A stretch of 64,000 bases of DNA from Halicephalobus mephisto (taxonomy: Eukaryota; Nematoda; Chromadorea; Rhabditida; Panagrolaimidae), in NCBI GenBank assembly GCA_009193035.1, contig SWDT01000064.1, positions 124,001-188,000 of the forward strand, given 5' to 3'. Within the stretch, counting starts at the first letter, position 1. Every line of letters starts with the position of its first letter. Position numbers and translations under genes: made by a program. This document shows, one piece after another, positions 11,896-24,002 of this stretch. The notes under the pieces were generated by a model, which saw only the letters and a list, made by a program, of their open reading frames with translations, was not told where the DNA came from and made no database searches.

Positions 11896-13658
11896 ATGGG
11901 AATGCTGTGGTTTTTCTGTTTTTTTCCTCTAATTTCAGCTCAATTGCCTCTAGCCAGATTCTACAACGATGATTCTTATTTTTTCGTTCCCGAAAAGTGA
12001 GTTATTCCGCGACTTAAGTTCTAGAATCATCCAAAATCCAGATGGAAGATTCTCAAGATTGAAAATTGGGGAATTTTGGAAGTTTTAGAACGATGTAAGA
12101 AGCCAGAATCAAGAAAAAGTTTTTCGAAATTGAATGGAAATTTTATAAAAAATTTAATTTTAAAATTTGAGCATGTTCAATTTTGTCAATTTTCAGCCGT
12201 TCTGTGTCCGGGACCACGTTCGTTGCCCACGCGGTCCACTTCGGCAGGTTTGACACGAAATACAACTACTTCGGGATCGACTTCGAGCCGAGGAAGGCCC
12301 TGATCACGATCGATGACGAAAAAGTTGTTCAAAAATGCCAGTACCCAGGATCCACCGAAGACAACTGTATTCCTTTTGAAGAATTATATCCGTTCACCTT
12401 CAACGTCACCGATGAACTCTTCAAACTTTCCTGGAACCACGGAATTGAAGGAATCCCGGACTGTTTCACTGTATCAAGATACCCAAGGACAAAGATGTTC
12501 GGAGCTCCTCGACGAGACGACCTCCGGATGGTCTCATGCGGGCTGTACCGTATCAGCAACATGTTCTTCGTCGTAAGTTCTTAATCCATAGCCCCACAAG
12601 TGTAGTTTACGCTTCTTTCCGCACTTGTTCAATTCAACAGTTTAGAGAACAATTCTGTAATAGTAACTGGTCAAGTTCATATGACAGGAGTAATAGAGTA
12701 ATCACATCCTTGGGACATAAATAGGTTTAGAATATAGACAGGGAGTTTCGAAATAGAGATAACAGACAATCGGAATATGTGAAGAATTGGACATGGAATA
12801 TAAATTATTAGTTTTAGAATATATATCGTTAGTGTTAGAGTAGAAAATATTGGACTTAGGATGTAGATAGTTGGTTTCAGAATATATATCACCAACGTTA
12901 GAGTAGAAAATATTGAACTTAGGATGTAGATAGTTGGTTTCAGAATATATATCACCAACGTTAGAGTACAAAATATTGAATTTAGGATGTATATTATTAG
13001 TTTCCAAATATATGAATCGTCAAATTCAGAATAGAGGTAGTTAGAAATTGGAATATATGAATTGTTGAATGCGGATTATAGGTCATTAGTTTCAGAATAT
13101 ATATCGCTAGCATCAGAGTACAAAATATTAAACTTAGGATGTAGATAGTTAGTTTCCAAATATATGAATCGTTAAATTCAGAACATAGATAACCGACTTC
13201 AGAATAGAGGTAGTTGGCAACCGGAACATAGACAATTAGCTTCGGAAAAAGCACCTTGTAATTATAACTACAAATAACGAGGATAAGACTCCTCCGTTTT
13301 TTTTCGATTTTTAGGCTAGGTTCTGCTCGTTCAGAAAAATCAAATTCGCTTTTTTGAATTTCACAGATAGTCGTTTCGAGAGTCGATTTCCCGTTTTGTG
13401 ACGTCATTGGCTTTTTGTTTTCAGGATAGAGTCGACGCTCAGGACCTGAGTTTTGATTCCTGTTCGTCTTCGATGAGAAACGGATCCGTCCCGATTTACT
13501 CCATCCTCGGCGGAGTTCCAGAATGCCGAAAACCAAATTTCTCTTCAAAATGGATTTTTGTGATTTCGGGACTTTGTTTTGTTCTTTTAACAGCAGTTTT
13601 GACGATGGTTATCCGAAATATCTATGTTCAAAAAAAAGTCGAACCTGTTGTTGTTTAA
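11896..13658 (+). CDS. Single-pass type I membrane protein, nematode-type, function unknown
   Basis: Three exons (11896-11996, 12197-12572, 13425-13658) join in phase to 236 aa. The N-terminus MGMLWFFCFFPLISA is a clear signal peptide with cleavage expected before QLPLARF. The ~180-residue ectodomain has several Cys (KCQYPG, DNCIPF, PDCFTV, VSCGLY, DSCSSS, PECRK), so a disulfide-bonded fold is likely. N-glycosylation sequons include NRS and NVT. A hydrophobic segment (WIFVISGLCFVLLTAVLTMV, residues ~203-222) is followed by a short basic tail. I recognise no domain family. Intron 2 is 852 bp and mostly minisatellite. AATAAA at 13678-13683 lies 20 bases past the stop. Confidence 0.8.
12720..13250. 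repeat. 63-bp minisatellite in intron 2 of the membrane-protein gene
   Basis: Well-preserved units of exactly 63 bp begin at 12834, 12897 and 12960 (GTTAGAGTAG/CAAAATATT). More degenerate units built from GGATGTAGATAGTTRGTTTC and CAGAATATATATC extend to ~13250. The minus-strand open frames here are products of the repeat, not genes. Confidence 0.85.
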
Positions 13659-14070
13659 ATTTCCATGTAAAAATTAAAATAAACTTATTTTTTAAAACAG
13701 AAATGGAGAATAAAACTTTGGGATTTGTTGTATTTTCGAAAACCCAAAAATGCCAGATTTAAAGAAATTTAAAAATTAGGATTTTTATTTTTTTAAAATA
13801 ACAAAAACGAAAAAATTTCTCCTGTTGTCTGGCCCGAGCGCGCGTTTTAGTTTTCATTTTTCTTTTTTCACAGTCAGTAGAATAAAAGAAATCGCTCTCT
13901 CTTTGTTCCCCCTTTGTTGATTGCAATGATGTTTTCTTACCATCTTTCGATTGAGGTTGTTCAATGAAAACAACATAACACAACCTGAGCATAGTTTTTA
14001 GTTTTTTATTCTGAAATAAATAATTCGGATTGCACAAATAAATGACGACTGCTAATAAGTTAATTTTGAA
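13659..14070. other. Convergent 3' ends, no gene
   Basis: The interval holds the 3'UTRs of the membrane-protein gene (+) and the peroxidase gene (-). A minus-strand AATAAA (TTTATT at 14005-14010) lies 61 bases past the peroxidase stop. No coding sequence was seen. Confidence 0.5.
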
Positions 14071-17000
14071 TCAAATATCTTTCCCGGAATTTCTGAAGAA
14101 TTCCGGACATTGCACCATGCAGGCAGTGTCCTTCTGGATCTCCGCCAAGGTGAAGCCGTGGAGGAGCTTCTCGCAGTTCAGGACCTTCTTTGGGTGGCAT
14201 TCAATCTGGAATTTTACAGTAAATTATTAAAGAAATCATAAAATTGCAAAATTTTAATTTTTTTTTACAAAATGGTCTCGACGCGAATTTTTAGAATTTC
14301 TAGAATCTTCCAAAATTCAGTTTCACGTAAGTCAAAAAGTTTTTTAAATTCTGGAGGATTGTAGAAATTTCCACAGAATCCTAATTTCGGAAAAAATTAA
14401 AAAATCAGAAATTAAATTTTGATAAAATTGAACATTTTTATATCGAATTTTAGAAATTCAAAAAAGTTAGAAATTTAAGATTTTTATATTGAATTTTGGA
14501 ATTTTATAGAAAAATTAGAAATTTAAGATTTTGATAAGATTGAGAATTTTTGTATTAGATTTTGGAATTTTATAGAAAAATTAGAAATTTTGAAAAGTTT
14601 GAGAATTTTTACATCGAACTTTGGAAACATGGAATTTAAGAAATGAGAGAACTTACTCCGTCCCCGGTGCAGGTACAGGTGACACAGGGTTTGACCGCCC
14701 TGGTGTCCCCTGCCTTGATCCTTAATCCGTTCATCTCGCAGTAGGGAGTCTCCTTCCAAAGATTCAGGTCGATTCCGGGGATTTCGGAACAGGGGACTTG
14801 AGCATTGGTCAATTCATCGGGCATGTCGAAAACATGGGGTTGGATGGTTCTCAGATACTTGCTGTTGAGGCAAAATATCTTGGACAATGTCATTTTTCTG
14901 ATTTCTTGAAGTTGAGCTTCGTTGAATTTGGCAGCAATGTTTGAATTTTCGTAGTAGAATCTGTCGCATTTTTTGAGTCTTCTGAATTGCTCGGCCAGAA
15001 GACAGGACATCGTGGGGCCCAGAAGAGCCCCCTTCTTGGGTCTTTCGCTGGTGACGCCGGGGAAGAGGTCTATGTCGTCGACGTGTTCGTAGACGCTCTT
15101 CAAGGCTGCCACGGCTTCGGAATCCATCTCAGTCAGCAGATCCTCAAATTTAGTTGCTTTTTTGAATCCGCAAAGAGGTCGGAAGGCGTTGTAGCCCGGT
15201 ACCCCGTGGTCCCTGCCCCTGAGGATGTTCAAAGAAATCAAATCCAGTCCAGATTTCGGGATTCCACGGCGTTCGAAGAGCTGATTCCTGAGGGCATTCG
15301 AGATATGTCGATCGAAGGCCATCGAAGGAGTCCCCAGAAGTCCCATCAGCATCGTCTCCATCCCCCCCGACTTCTTGTCGTAAATAGGACCAACATGTCC
15401 GAAATGCTGAGACAAGTCCACAGAGCTGTTCATCGACTGGTAATTGAAGTCCAATCTCGGGAAGAACTTCCTCACAAGCGTGTGGCCAAATCTGTAAGCA
15501 GCAGTCGCGAACGGGTGCGAAATAGCGGCATCACAAGTCGGATCATATCCCTAAAATTATTTTTGTAAAATTTATTATTTAAAAAAAATAATCTTTTTGT
15601 AAAATTTATTATTTAAAAAAAAATAAATTTTTTTATGAAATTTATTATTTAAAAAAAAATTAATTTTTTTATGAAATTTATTATTTAAAAAAAATAATCT
15701 TTTTGTAAAATTTATTATTTGAAAAAAATTAATCTTCTTTTGTAAAATTTATTATTTAAAAAAATTAATTTTTTTTAAAAATTTTCTTGACACTATTTTT
15801 GAAAACTTTTTAAAATTCAAGATTTTAGGTTTTAGTTCTAAGTTTCTATTGGATTCTAGAATATCTCAAAAATTTTTAAGAAATTCCGGAAGTTTCTATT
15901 AAATTTCAGAAGATTCTGGAGATTTCCAAAAGTTTTTAGGAGTTTTCAAGAAAATTCTATAATTTTTTAAAATTTTAGAAAACTTTTATTAAATTTCAGA
16001 AGATTCTGGAGATTTCCAAAGGTTTTTAGAAAATGCCAGAATCTTCTAAAATACTTTCTATGATATTTTAGAAAGCTTTTATTAAATTTTAGAAAATTCT
16101 ATAATTTTCTATGAGATTTTAAAAGATTTCTACTAAATTTCAAAAAATTCCAGAATCTTCTAAAATATTTCTGAAATTTTAGAAGATTTCTACTAAATTT
16201 CAGAAAATCCTAGAACCTTCTAAAATATTTCTGAAATTTTAGAAGACTGAAATCTTTTACTAAATTTTGGGGAACTCTGAAAATTCTCAGAATATTCTAG
16301 AAACCTTGATGGAATTCCACTCGGAAAATAAAAATGGACTTGCCTCATAGTACCCGGATTTCAAAGTTGTCAAATCGTATTCGTGGACCAAATCCCATCC
16401 GATCAACTTTGGAACGAACTCGCTGAATGTGATATGTTGAAGTTGAGCCACCTGGATCCTTCTTGTCTCCTGGAAGATCTTCTCGTCGTCCCAATGGGGA
16501 TTAATGCTCCCTAAAATTCCGGCGATTCTGTTGTGTTCTCTGACGAAGAAGGTGTGCATCAAAGTCAGTCCTGGTTGATGAGAATTTCGTTCGTCTCCAG
16601 CGACGAAACAAGGATTGTGAGGAAGACTTCGACAATCCTTTTCCTGATTTCCCTGAGGCAAAGTAACTCCATCAATTTCAGTGTAATTCATCAGACCTTT
16701 TCTGAAAAGTCTGAGACTGTTAGCTTCACAGAGGGTAGATCCGTAGATGACGCTTCCGTCGACGAACGCTGTCAGTTGATTTAACTGATTCCTGTAGCCG
16801 AGATTCAGCTGGCCGAGGAGACTTCTGGCGAACGGAAGACACCTAGGGGTGCCGTCGGGGTTGACAGGGGGGAAGAACGGATCCCCCGGTTCTATCCTCA
16901 ACGGCATACAATGAACAGATATGGTTTCAGGAGAGTCACATCGAGTGCAGTTGAGGATTTCGTCGTTGGGACCTCGATGGATAGGACTATGAGTCAATTC

Positions 17001-20000
17001 GTGATCTATGAACTGTCCAAATTGCATTATCATGTGGGTGAATTTCACATGGGAGATGTTTCTATCAACATGGACAGAATTCGAGACAGTTCTGGCCGAG
17101 GGCAGAAGTCTCCCAGAAACCGCCCTGGTCCTCGGAGTGTCGAACCCGTCGTCGTACACCGGCGGCATCAGATGCCTCAAAGCCGTGAAAGCATTACCGT
17201 ATTCCGGAAATTTCAGATTGTTACAGAATCCAGAGAAAGTTCTGTATTTCGTAGTGTGATCGCAGGGGAGCATTTTCGGAAGACATTCTTCCTTCGAAGC
17301 CCGGCCGTCTTCTGAAAGGAAAGCCGTGTAATTCGCGATGAAAGTAGACACATCGATCTGAGGAAGGATTTTCTGGATTGATTCGATATCCAAAGAAGGA
17401 AGAATTTCTCCGTCCGGGAGCGGTTCTCCTCGGAGAAGGATTCTCGTCGATTCCAGAAGCAAGGCCGAGATTTTGCTGATTTCCTTCGATTGAGGCTTGG
17501 CTCTCATCATGTTCGTGTAGGCGAAAAGTGGATCTCCTTTTTTAAACACATCCTGATCTAAAACCATATTCCATGAAAAATTACTCAAAAATTAAAATTT
17601 CCCACGAAATAATTTCGACAAGAATTTTCCCAAACTACAGTAACCTACGTCAGAATTTTAATTTTAAATATTTTCAAAAATAATATTTAAAAAAAATAAA
17701 AATAATAATTTTTACAAAATAGTCTCGACACGAATTTCTTTAAAACTACAGTAATATCGAAATTTTAATTTTAAATATTTTCAAAAATGATATTTAAAAA
17801 AAAATAAAAACTATAATTTTTACAAAATAGTCTCGACACGAATTTCCGACATTTTTTAATTATAGAAAATTACCGTAATTTTATATTTTTTAACTTTTTG
17901 ACAAAGAGGATTCTACAGTATCCTGTTTGATGAAATTTGTTAAAGAACTTACTTTTTTGAATGTTGGAAATTTCTCTCCGACTTTGGTCCTTGAGATTCC
18001 TTTCTGCAATTTTGAGGACCTTCTGAAGGGTCTCCTTCGTGATGGGGAGCTTCAGGTTGGTCTGAAGGTCCTTCCAGGCAGACATGTCCATCGGGGGGAA
18101 AACGCTGGATTCACAATCGACAGGGCTGTTGTCGAAGTTGTCTGGCAACATGAAGGCGTTTAGTTGGACTTTTTCTGGTTTGGTCAAATCACAAATCAAC
18201 CTGGCCATGTTGGTTTTTCTAATTTGGATCAATTGTTCATCTGTGAAGGAACTTTGAGCGAAGAAGTTTTCGTACCAGAATCTGTCTCCATTTTTGGTTT
18301 TGAAAAACTGATTTCCGATGATGCAGGCCAAAGTCGGACCTACGAAACTTCCTTTTTTCGGTTTTTCTGCCAAAGCTCCGATGATGAGGTCAATGTCGTC
18401 CACAGTATCGTATATTTCTGACATTTTCTGAATTGTGGAGTCATTTGTGAATACTGTAGCCAAGTCGTTGAAAGTGTAGATTCTAGACAGTCCACATTGT
18501 CTTCTGATCTGGGTGTAGCCAGGTATGCCGTGGTCGCGGGCTTGTTTGACGGCGAAGGCAGCAAGATCGAATCCCACTTTACCGTATTTAGACTTGAGAA
18601 ATTTGCCTCTAAATTCAGTTGAGAGTTTTAATCCAGGATATTCTGCAGGATCAGTTATCATGTGATTGAAAATTTTCTCCATTCCATCGATATCATAAAG
18701 TTCGTCTGGATTATTGAATCTTTCACTCAAAGCTTTCCTTCTTTGACTTCCGAGGAAACTAAAGGCGACTACAGTAACCAAAGTAGAGAATTCGTTCAAA
18801 GTACTCGGGTCCACTTCGACGTCGTAGTCTCCACTGAAGCCTGAATCCTTCAATTCTAAGTTAAATTCACTGAAAATTTGTTTTTTTTTAGGTAAAATTT
18901 TAATTTTTACCGTATGTTTTCTTTTCCAATCAAGACCGGCAAAAATTCGTTGAACGTGATGTGCTGGATCTGAGCGATGACGATCTTTCTAGATTCTTGG
19001 AAAATTTTATCGTCGTTCCAATGTTTGTTCAAATTCTGTAAAATAATTCTCCAAAATACAGTACTAATATTACTGTAAAAAATTAAAGTTTTTAAAAATA
19101 AAAAATAACTAAAATGATGTTTGAAGTCCACCAGATGGAAGTTTGGTTTCTTGGGAATATTCTGGAAAGGCTGTACGTCCTCGGATTCCTTCCAGAAGGA
19201 CCTGATCTGATTCAGTTTGTGTCATTTTTAAAAATTTCAATTCGATTTGAAAGATTTTTTAAATTTTAGTCTGACTTAATAAAGATAATTTTAGAAAATC
19301 CCAATCTAGGCTAGATATTTTGGAAGATCTCAGTCAATTTGACATTGATCTTTCCGGAAAATCCTGAAGAAATCCGACTTACTTTCAGAGCTTCGGCCAC
19401 GTGGTTGTGCTGACGGGCGAACAAGAGATGAAGACCCGAGATTTCTGGAAGCAGGTTGACGTCAGAAGATCCTGAGAAGAAACATTTTCTTTTCGTGGAT
19501 GATTGACAGTAATTGTTAGTTTCGGAATCCAAAGGAAGAAGATTGGTGACTCCAGAAAGACTCGAAGTAAGCAACTTTCCTCCTTTGGCCTTGAGTCTTT
19601 TCTGACGGTCTGGAGTCGATCCGTAGATCTGGCTTCCGTCGAGGAAACTGGTGACGACGTTGGTTTGTTCCCGGGGTCCTAGGGTGCAGAGGTTCTTCGG
19701 GGCAGGAATGGACCTGGTATACGGTAGACAAGTGATGGAAAATTTGGAATAGAAGCTGTCGTTTGGCGAAATGTAGATTGGATCGCAATCAGCGTGGATG
19801 AATCCGTTTTCGCAACACGGAAGAAGGACCAAGCCTTCTGAAGTCATGATTTGGGAAGACACGGATTCAGCCACATCGGATCCGACGAAGTAGAGCCAGA
19901 AAGCAGTCAGTTCATTGACGATTTTGTTTTCTGAAGTCGGATGAGAAAAAAGTTCCGTCGAGATGATCCTGGCATTTGGGAGTTCTTTCTGCTGTTTGGA

Positions 20001-20639
20001 TTCCCTGGGGCTTAGGATGCTGTCGGAGTAAGCAGACCCCCCGAGACGACTGAAGGGTTCGAAGGAGGACCCCCAGAGGGGATGTTTGACGTTGTTGCAT
20101 CCCCCGGTTATCGATCTGTATTCTCGAGAAGGACAAGGTTCTTCGAAGCTTCTGGGACAGACTTCCCCCAACTCCGTGGCCATGAGGACTTTCGGATCGA
20201 GACCCAGAGTGATATCCGCTTCTCTTAATCCCAGTTTCCTCAACCTCAAGGACATGATGTTGGAGACATAAGCGGCTTCGCTGAAGTTCTTCGCTTTCTC
20301 CTGGAGGGGATGGATGCTTGTGAATTGGCGGATGGCGGAGAATAAGGGATGTCTGATGTCGGCCTTCCGATCGACTGCGGTCCCGAAGAAGGTCCTGACT
20401 TCCCTCATGGCTTCATGGGCCGTGACCCTGACCAGGGGTTCGGGCACCTGCTGTCTCGTGAAGTGCGCCGATGAGATTCCGTAAACCCTCGGTCTTACGA
20501 TATCCTCGTGATCTTCGGAAAATTCACTTCCATATTCGCACGGAATAAAGGATTTTCCACAAGAAATATGACTACTTGAAATTCCATCCAAAATCAAAAG
20601 TAGTAATACCACCAAGAACAACAATTTCAGCCTCATCAT
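14071..20639 (-). CDS. Two-domain animal haem peroxidase (pseudo-domain + active domain + VWC)
   Basis: Six exons (20639-19383, 19035-18911, 18869-17953, 17557-16344, 15550-14657, 14205-14071) join in phase to 1,513 aa. A signal peptide ([15 protein letters not shown]...) opens a secreted protein. Domain 1 (~170-760) has a peroxidase frame ([24 protein letters not shown]), but the distal-His segment reads FVGSDVAES where FIDHDLTHS is expected, and the proximal FGH reads FLG, so it cannot bind haem normally. Domain 2 (~890-1440) is complete: [13 protein letters not shown] (distal His), [10 protein letters not shown] (distal Arg and Glu), YRFGHTLVR (proximal His), [15 protein letters not shown] Cys-rich von Willebrand C-like module ([19 protein letters not shown]) ends it. 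The likely role is peroxide-driven cross-linking of cuticle or matrix. The intron after exon 4 has a GC donor (GAG|GCAAGT). Confidence 0.9.
15553..15780. repeat. AT-rich ~36-bp tandem repeat in peroxidase intron 5
   Basis: About six copies of a 35-37-bp unit (AAAATTTATTATTTAAAAAA) lie head to tail. The rest of the 793-bp intron, to 16343, is degenerate AT-rich text built on AATTTTAGAAGATT. Confidence 0.8.
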
Positions 20640-21069
20640 GACTGAAAATCGAAAAATGAAAATGACTGGAACCAGGCCTTCTCGAAAGCCAGATATAGCC
20701 GGCCTAAACCAGTCTTCATCCTGTTTCACTTTCGCGTCTTCAGCCGGTTCCCCCTTTCTCGCAAAAACACGTTTGTTGCGCATTTGGATTTGGATCCACG
20801 GCTTTCGCAATGCTCGGATAACAAATTCAAAGATTTTACATAATTCACTTTTGCGAAAGTGGATCCAACCGAAATTCCTTCAATGAACAAAGCAATTTAA
20901 TTTTGAAAAAAAATTTGAAAAAAAATTTTATATTAAAATTTTTAAAAATGAAAAAATTAATTTTTTTCGAATTTGAAAAATCTGAAAATAATTGCCTAAA
21001 AACAAAAAAATCACTGTAAAAAAAAGTAAAATTATAGAAAATAAAAATAATTTTTAAAAATGAAAAAAA
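20640..21069. other. Upstream region of the peroxidase gene
   Basis: The first 200 bp is GC-richer and contains ACTTTCGC (about 20727) and its complement GCGAAAGT (about 20854) around CGCAAAAACACG. A minus-strand open frame extends upstream to 20810, but the signal peptide starting at 20639 marks the likely true start. From 20890 onward the sequence is A/T-rich without features. Confidence 0.4.
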
Positions 21070-21765
21070 TTAATTTATGATTAAAGTTTTTAAACACAAT
21101 ATTTTTCAACTTAAAAGTCCTACAGCGATTGTTTCCAGTTTCAAACGATCTCTGCAGGATACATAGTGATTATAAAACTAAATTCAAAACAATTTTGCAA
21201 AATCAATTTATCCTCAAATTCCTAACATAGATGAAGGATATTTTTCAACTTAAAAGTCCTACAGCGATTATTTTCAGTTTTGAACGATCTCTACAGGATA
21301 CTGTATTTACAAAACTAAATTTAAAACATTTTTGCAAAATTAATTTATGATTAAAGTTTTTAAATAAAAATATTTTTCAACTTAAAAGTCCTACAGCGAT
21401 TGTTTTCAGTTTCGAACGATCTCTGCAGGATACACAGTGATTATAAAACTAAATTCAAAACAATTTTGCAAAATCAATTTATCCTCAAATTCCTAACATA
21501 GATGAAGGATATTTTCCAACTTAAAAGTCCTACAGCGATTATTTTCAGTTTCGAACGATCTCTGCAGGATACTGTATTTACAAAATTAAATTTAAAACAT
21601 TTTTGCAAAATTAATTTATGATTAAAGTTTTTAAATAAAAATATTTTTTAACTTAAAAGTCCTAGAGCGATTGTTTTCAATTTCGAACGATCTCTGCAGG
21701 ATACTGTATCTACAAAACTAAATTTGTTTCAAAATATAATTTTACTATAATAAATTTATCCTCAG
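21070..21765. repeat. Alternating two-unit satellite (139 + 132 bp)
   Basis: Five copies of a core TTAAAAGTCCTACAGCGATT start at 21111, 21250, 21382, 21521 and 21653. The spacings alternate 139, 132, 139, 132. The two unit types differ after the shared core (ATCCTCAAATTCCTAACATA versus ATGATTAAAGTTTTTAAATA), so the array evolves as a 271-bp dimer. Confidence 0.88.
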
Positions 21766-22313
21766 ATCCCTAAACTGATGAAATCCTTTAAATTAGTAAA
21801 CCCCACAACGATTATTCAAAACTAAAAACAATCGCTCCAGAATCCACCATGACTGTAAAAAATACTTCAGAATAAAAGGATAAAAACTAAAAATAAAACA
21901 AATCCAAAAAATAAAGATGATTCGATTGTCATCAAAAATGAGCAATTTGATTTTATACTTTTTCCGTGATCCTAAAAAAGCCACATTTGCCCAAGGCGAT
22001 CATTTTCGTTTGACCAACCAGGATCGAAACAAGTTCATTTTTCATCTATTATCTTTGATCTCGATCCTGTTTTTTCCAAATTTATACGTAAATGAACTTG
22101 TGAGAACTTTCGTTATTTTTGTGATCAGTTGTCGCTATGTATCGATTTTTATTCTACTTGTTTGCTGTTATGTCTTTCATTAAAACAGACAAAATACACC
22201 GTAGAAACAATACTAATAATATAAACGCAACACCCAGGGGAGTCTCGATTAACCAGTGTTCCTATTTATACTGAACGGTGAAGCTGTGATCGTCACCACT
22301 ATTCCCGGGATTA
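21766..22313. other. Intergenic, no supported gene
   Basis: There is an 88-codon open frame at 21917-22183 without splice or domain support. The stretch 22240-22310 is GC-richer (CCCAGGGGAGT ... ATTCCCGGG) and sits next to the first MITE. Nothing else was seen. Confidence 0.35.
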
Positions 22314-22315
22314 TA

Positions 22316-22492
22316 CAGTAGAACTTAGATATAAGATACCCCCGCTATAATATATTTCTTGTTATAGCATATGGTCTGAATGAGCCTGTTTGGTTAGTCT
22401 GCCTTCGAATTTACCCCCGTTATGATATATCCTTTCTTATAACATACGCTTTGGCCGGTCCCAAGGAGGTATCTTATATCCACGTTCTACTG
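22316..22492. mobile_element. Tc1/mariner-like MITE, copy 1
   Basis: This 177-bp non-coding element is flanked by TA on both sides. Its ends are CAGTAGAACTTAGATATAAG and the near-complement CTTATATCCACGTTCTACTG. CAGT termini with TA target duplication are typical of Tc1/mariner-derived MITEs. Internally, each half repeats a RTTATARCATA-containing block. Confidence 0.85.
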
Positions 22493-22548
22493 TATATAGA
22501 ACTGGGTATTTTGTAATTATTTTAAAGAAAAAAAGATAAAATAGAATA

Positions 22549-22724
22549 CTGTAGAACTTGGATATAAGATATCCTCGCTATGATATATCTCTTGTTATAG
22601 CATATGATCTAAGTGAGTGAGTTTGGTTAGTCTGCCTTCGAATTTACCTCCTATAATATATTCTTCCTTATAAAATACCCTTTGATCGGTCCCAAGGGGG
22701 GCATCTTGTATCCACGTTCTACTG
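22549..22724. mobile_element. Tc1/mariner-like MITE, copy 2
   Basis: This 176-bp sister of the element at 22316 lies 56 bp away in the same orientation, also with TA at both flanks. It shares the interior GAGTTTGGTTAGTCTGCCTT. Its left terminus reads CTGTAGAAC instead of CAGTAGAAC. Confidence 0.85.
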
Positions 22725-22726
22725 TA

Positions 22727-24002
22727 CTTTCTCTCAGTTTACTGTATATAGATGATTAGCACAGAACAATTTTTATCTCAAAGTCATGTATCTTAGTTGC
22801 TTACGCTTTAGCCGGATGAAACACTGACCCAACTAGTGCTATTTTCTATCATATTTGAAAAAATGTAAATGTTGACAAATAACTGTTGACTACTGACTTG
22901 CTTTTTGTTTTTCTTATCTTTGTTCGACACGATATCTTTATTTTTCATTTATTTCATAAAAAACGTATCTTACAAAGTACGATATAAGCATGGAAGAATT
23001 CTAAAATACAGCAAATTTTAATATTAATCATCAAGATTAACGTTCATCACTCCTCCATGCATGATCAATATCAGGGAGAATGAATCATAAATTTCAGAAG
23101 AAGTTCAGAATATCCTGATTGAATTTTCCGAAACTTAGAAGATTCTGAGAACTTTTAGCATTTCACAAAAGTCTCTAAAGTCAAATTGAAAATTCAGAAA
23201 TCTTTCAAAAATCAAATTGAAAATTCTAAAATTTTTCAAAAATCAAATTGAAGATTCTGAAATCTTTCAAAAATCAAATTGAAAATTCTAAAATTTTTCA
23301 AAAATCAAATTGAAGATTCTGAAATCTTTCAGAAATTAAATTGAAGATTCTGAAATCTTTCAAAAATCAAATTGAAAATTCTGAAATTTTCAAAATTCTG
23401 TATTTCTGAAATCTCGAATTCTACATTTTGGTTATGAATTACACTATTAATAAATTACAAATAAAAATTATTACGAAATTGTCTCAACTAATCTCCAGAA
23501 AATTCCAAAATTCTGAATTCAAATACTGAATTTTGAAAATTTTCTGAAATGTCGAAATAATTGTTTAATTGATACTTTTTCATGATTTTTAAAGATAAAA
23601 AATATTTTGACAATTTTTATCTACAAAATCAATGATACGACTCAATTAGGATTTTTTCAAGATAACTTCGAATAATAAAAAATGTCATTAGAATTCGGTT
23701 TTATTTGAAAAATATGAATCACTTTATGATTGTGATGTCGAAATATGGCGATTTATTTGTTTAAAAGGAGAGAATTGAAAAGTCAATCAACCACCAGTTT
23801 TTGGAAATTTCGTGATTTTTAAAAGTCCAGAAACAAAAATTAATCGAATTTCATCAATATTCACTTTTTTAAAATTATGTATTTCTTTAAAAATTGAACC
23901 TCAACTCGATCGGATTTCGTTTATCATCATTTAAATTTTAAATAAGTCATGTTTTTGTTTAAAAACCAGATATAATTTAAGGATATCCGTCGCGTTTTCA
24001 TC
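22727..24002. other. Intergenic upstream of torsin; contains a 31-bp tandem repeat
   Basis: No gene was seen. About seven copies of a 31-bp unit (AAATTGAAAATTCTAAAATT...) lie at 23176-23395. The remainder is AT-rich. The proximal 300 bp before 24003 should hold the torsin promoter. Confidence 0.5.

Noticed and set aside
12677..13548. Minus-strand Tyr/Ile/Leu/Pro repeat frames
   Set aside because: They overlap the 63-bp intronic minisatellite and the last exon of the plus-strand membrane-protein gene.
17588..17588. Separate start codon for a second peroxidase gene (MSNFSWNMV...)
   Set aside because: The apparent N-terminus reads through an acceptor (GGTTTTAG); the preceding exon joins in exact phase, so one gene is more likely.
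21917..22183. 88-aa plus-strand open frame with hydrophobic end
   Set aside because: No splice sites, no domain and no sign of constraint; it lies between a satellite and MITEs.
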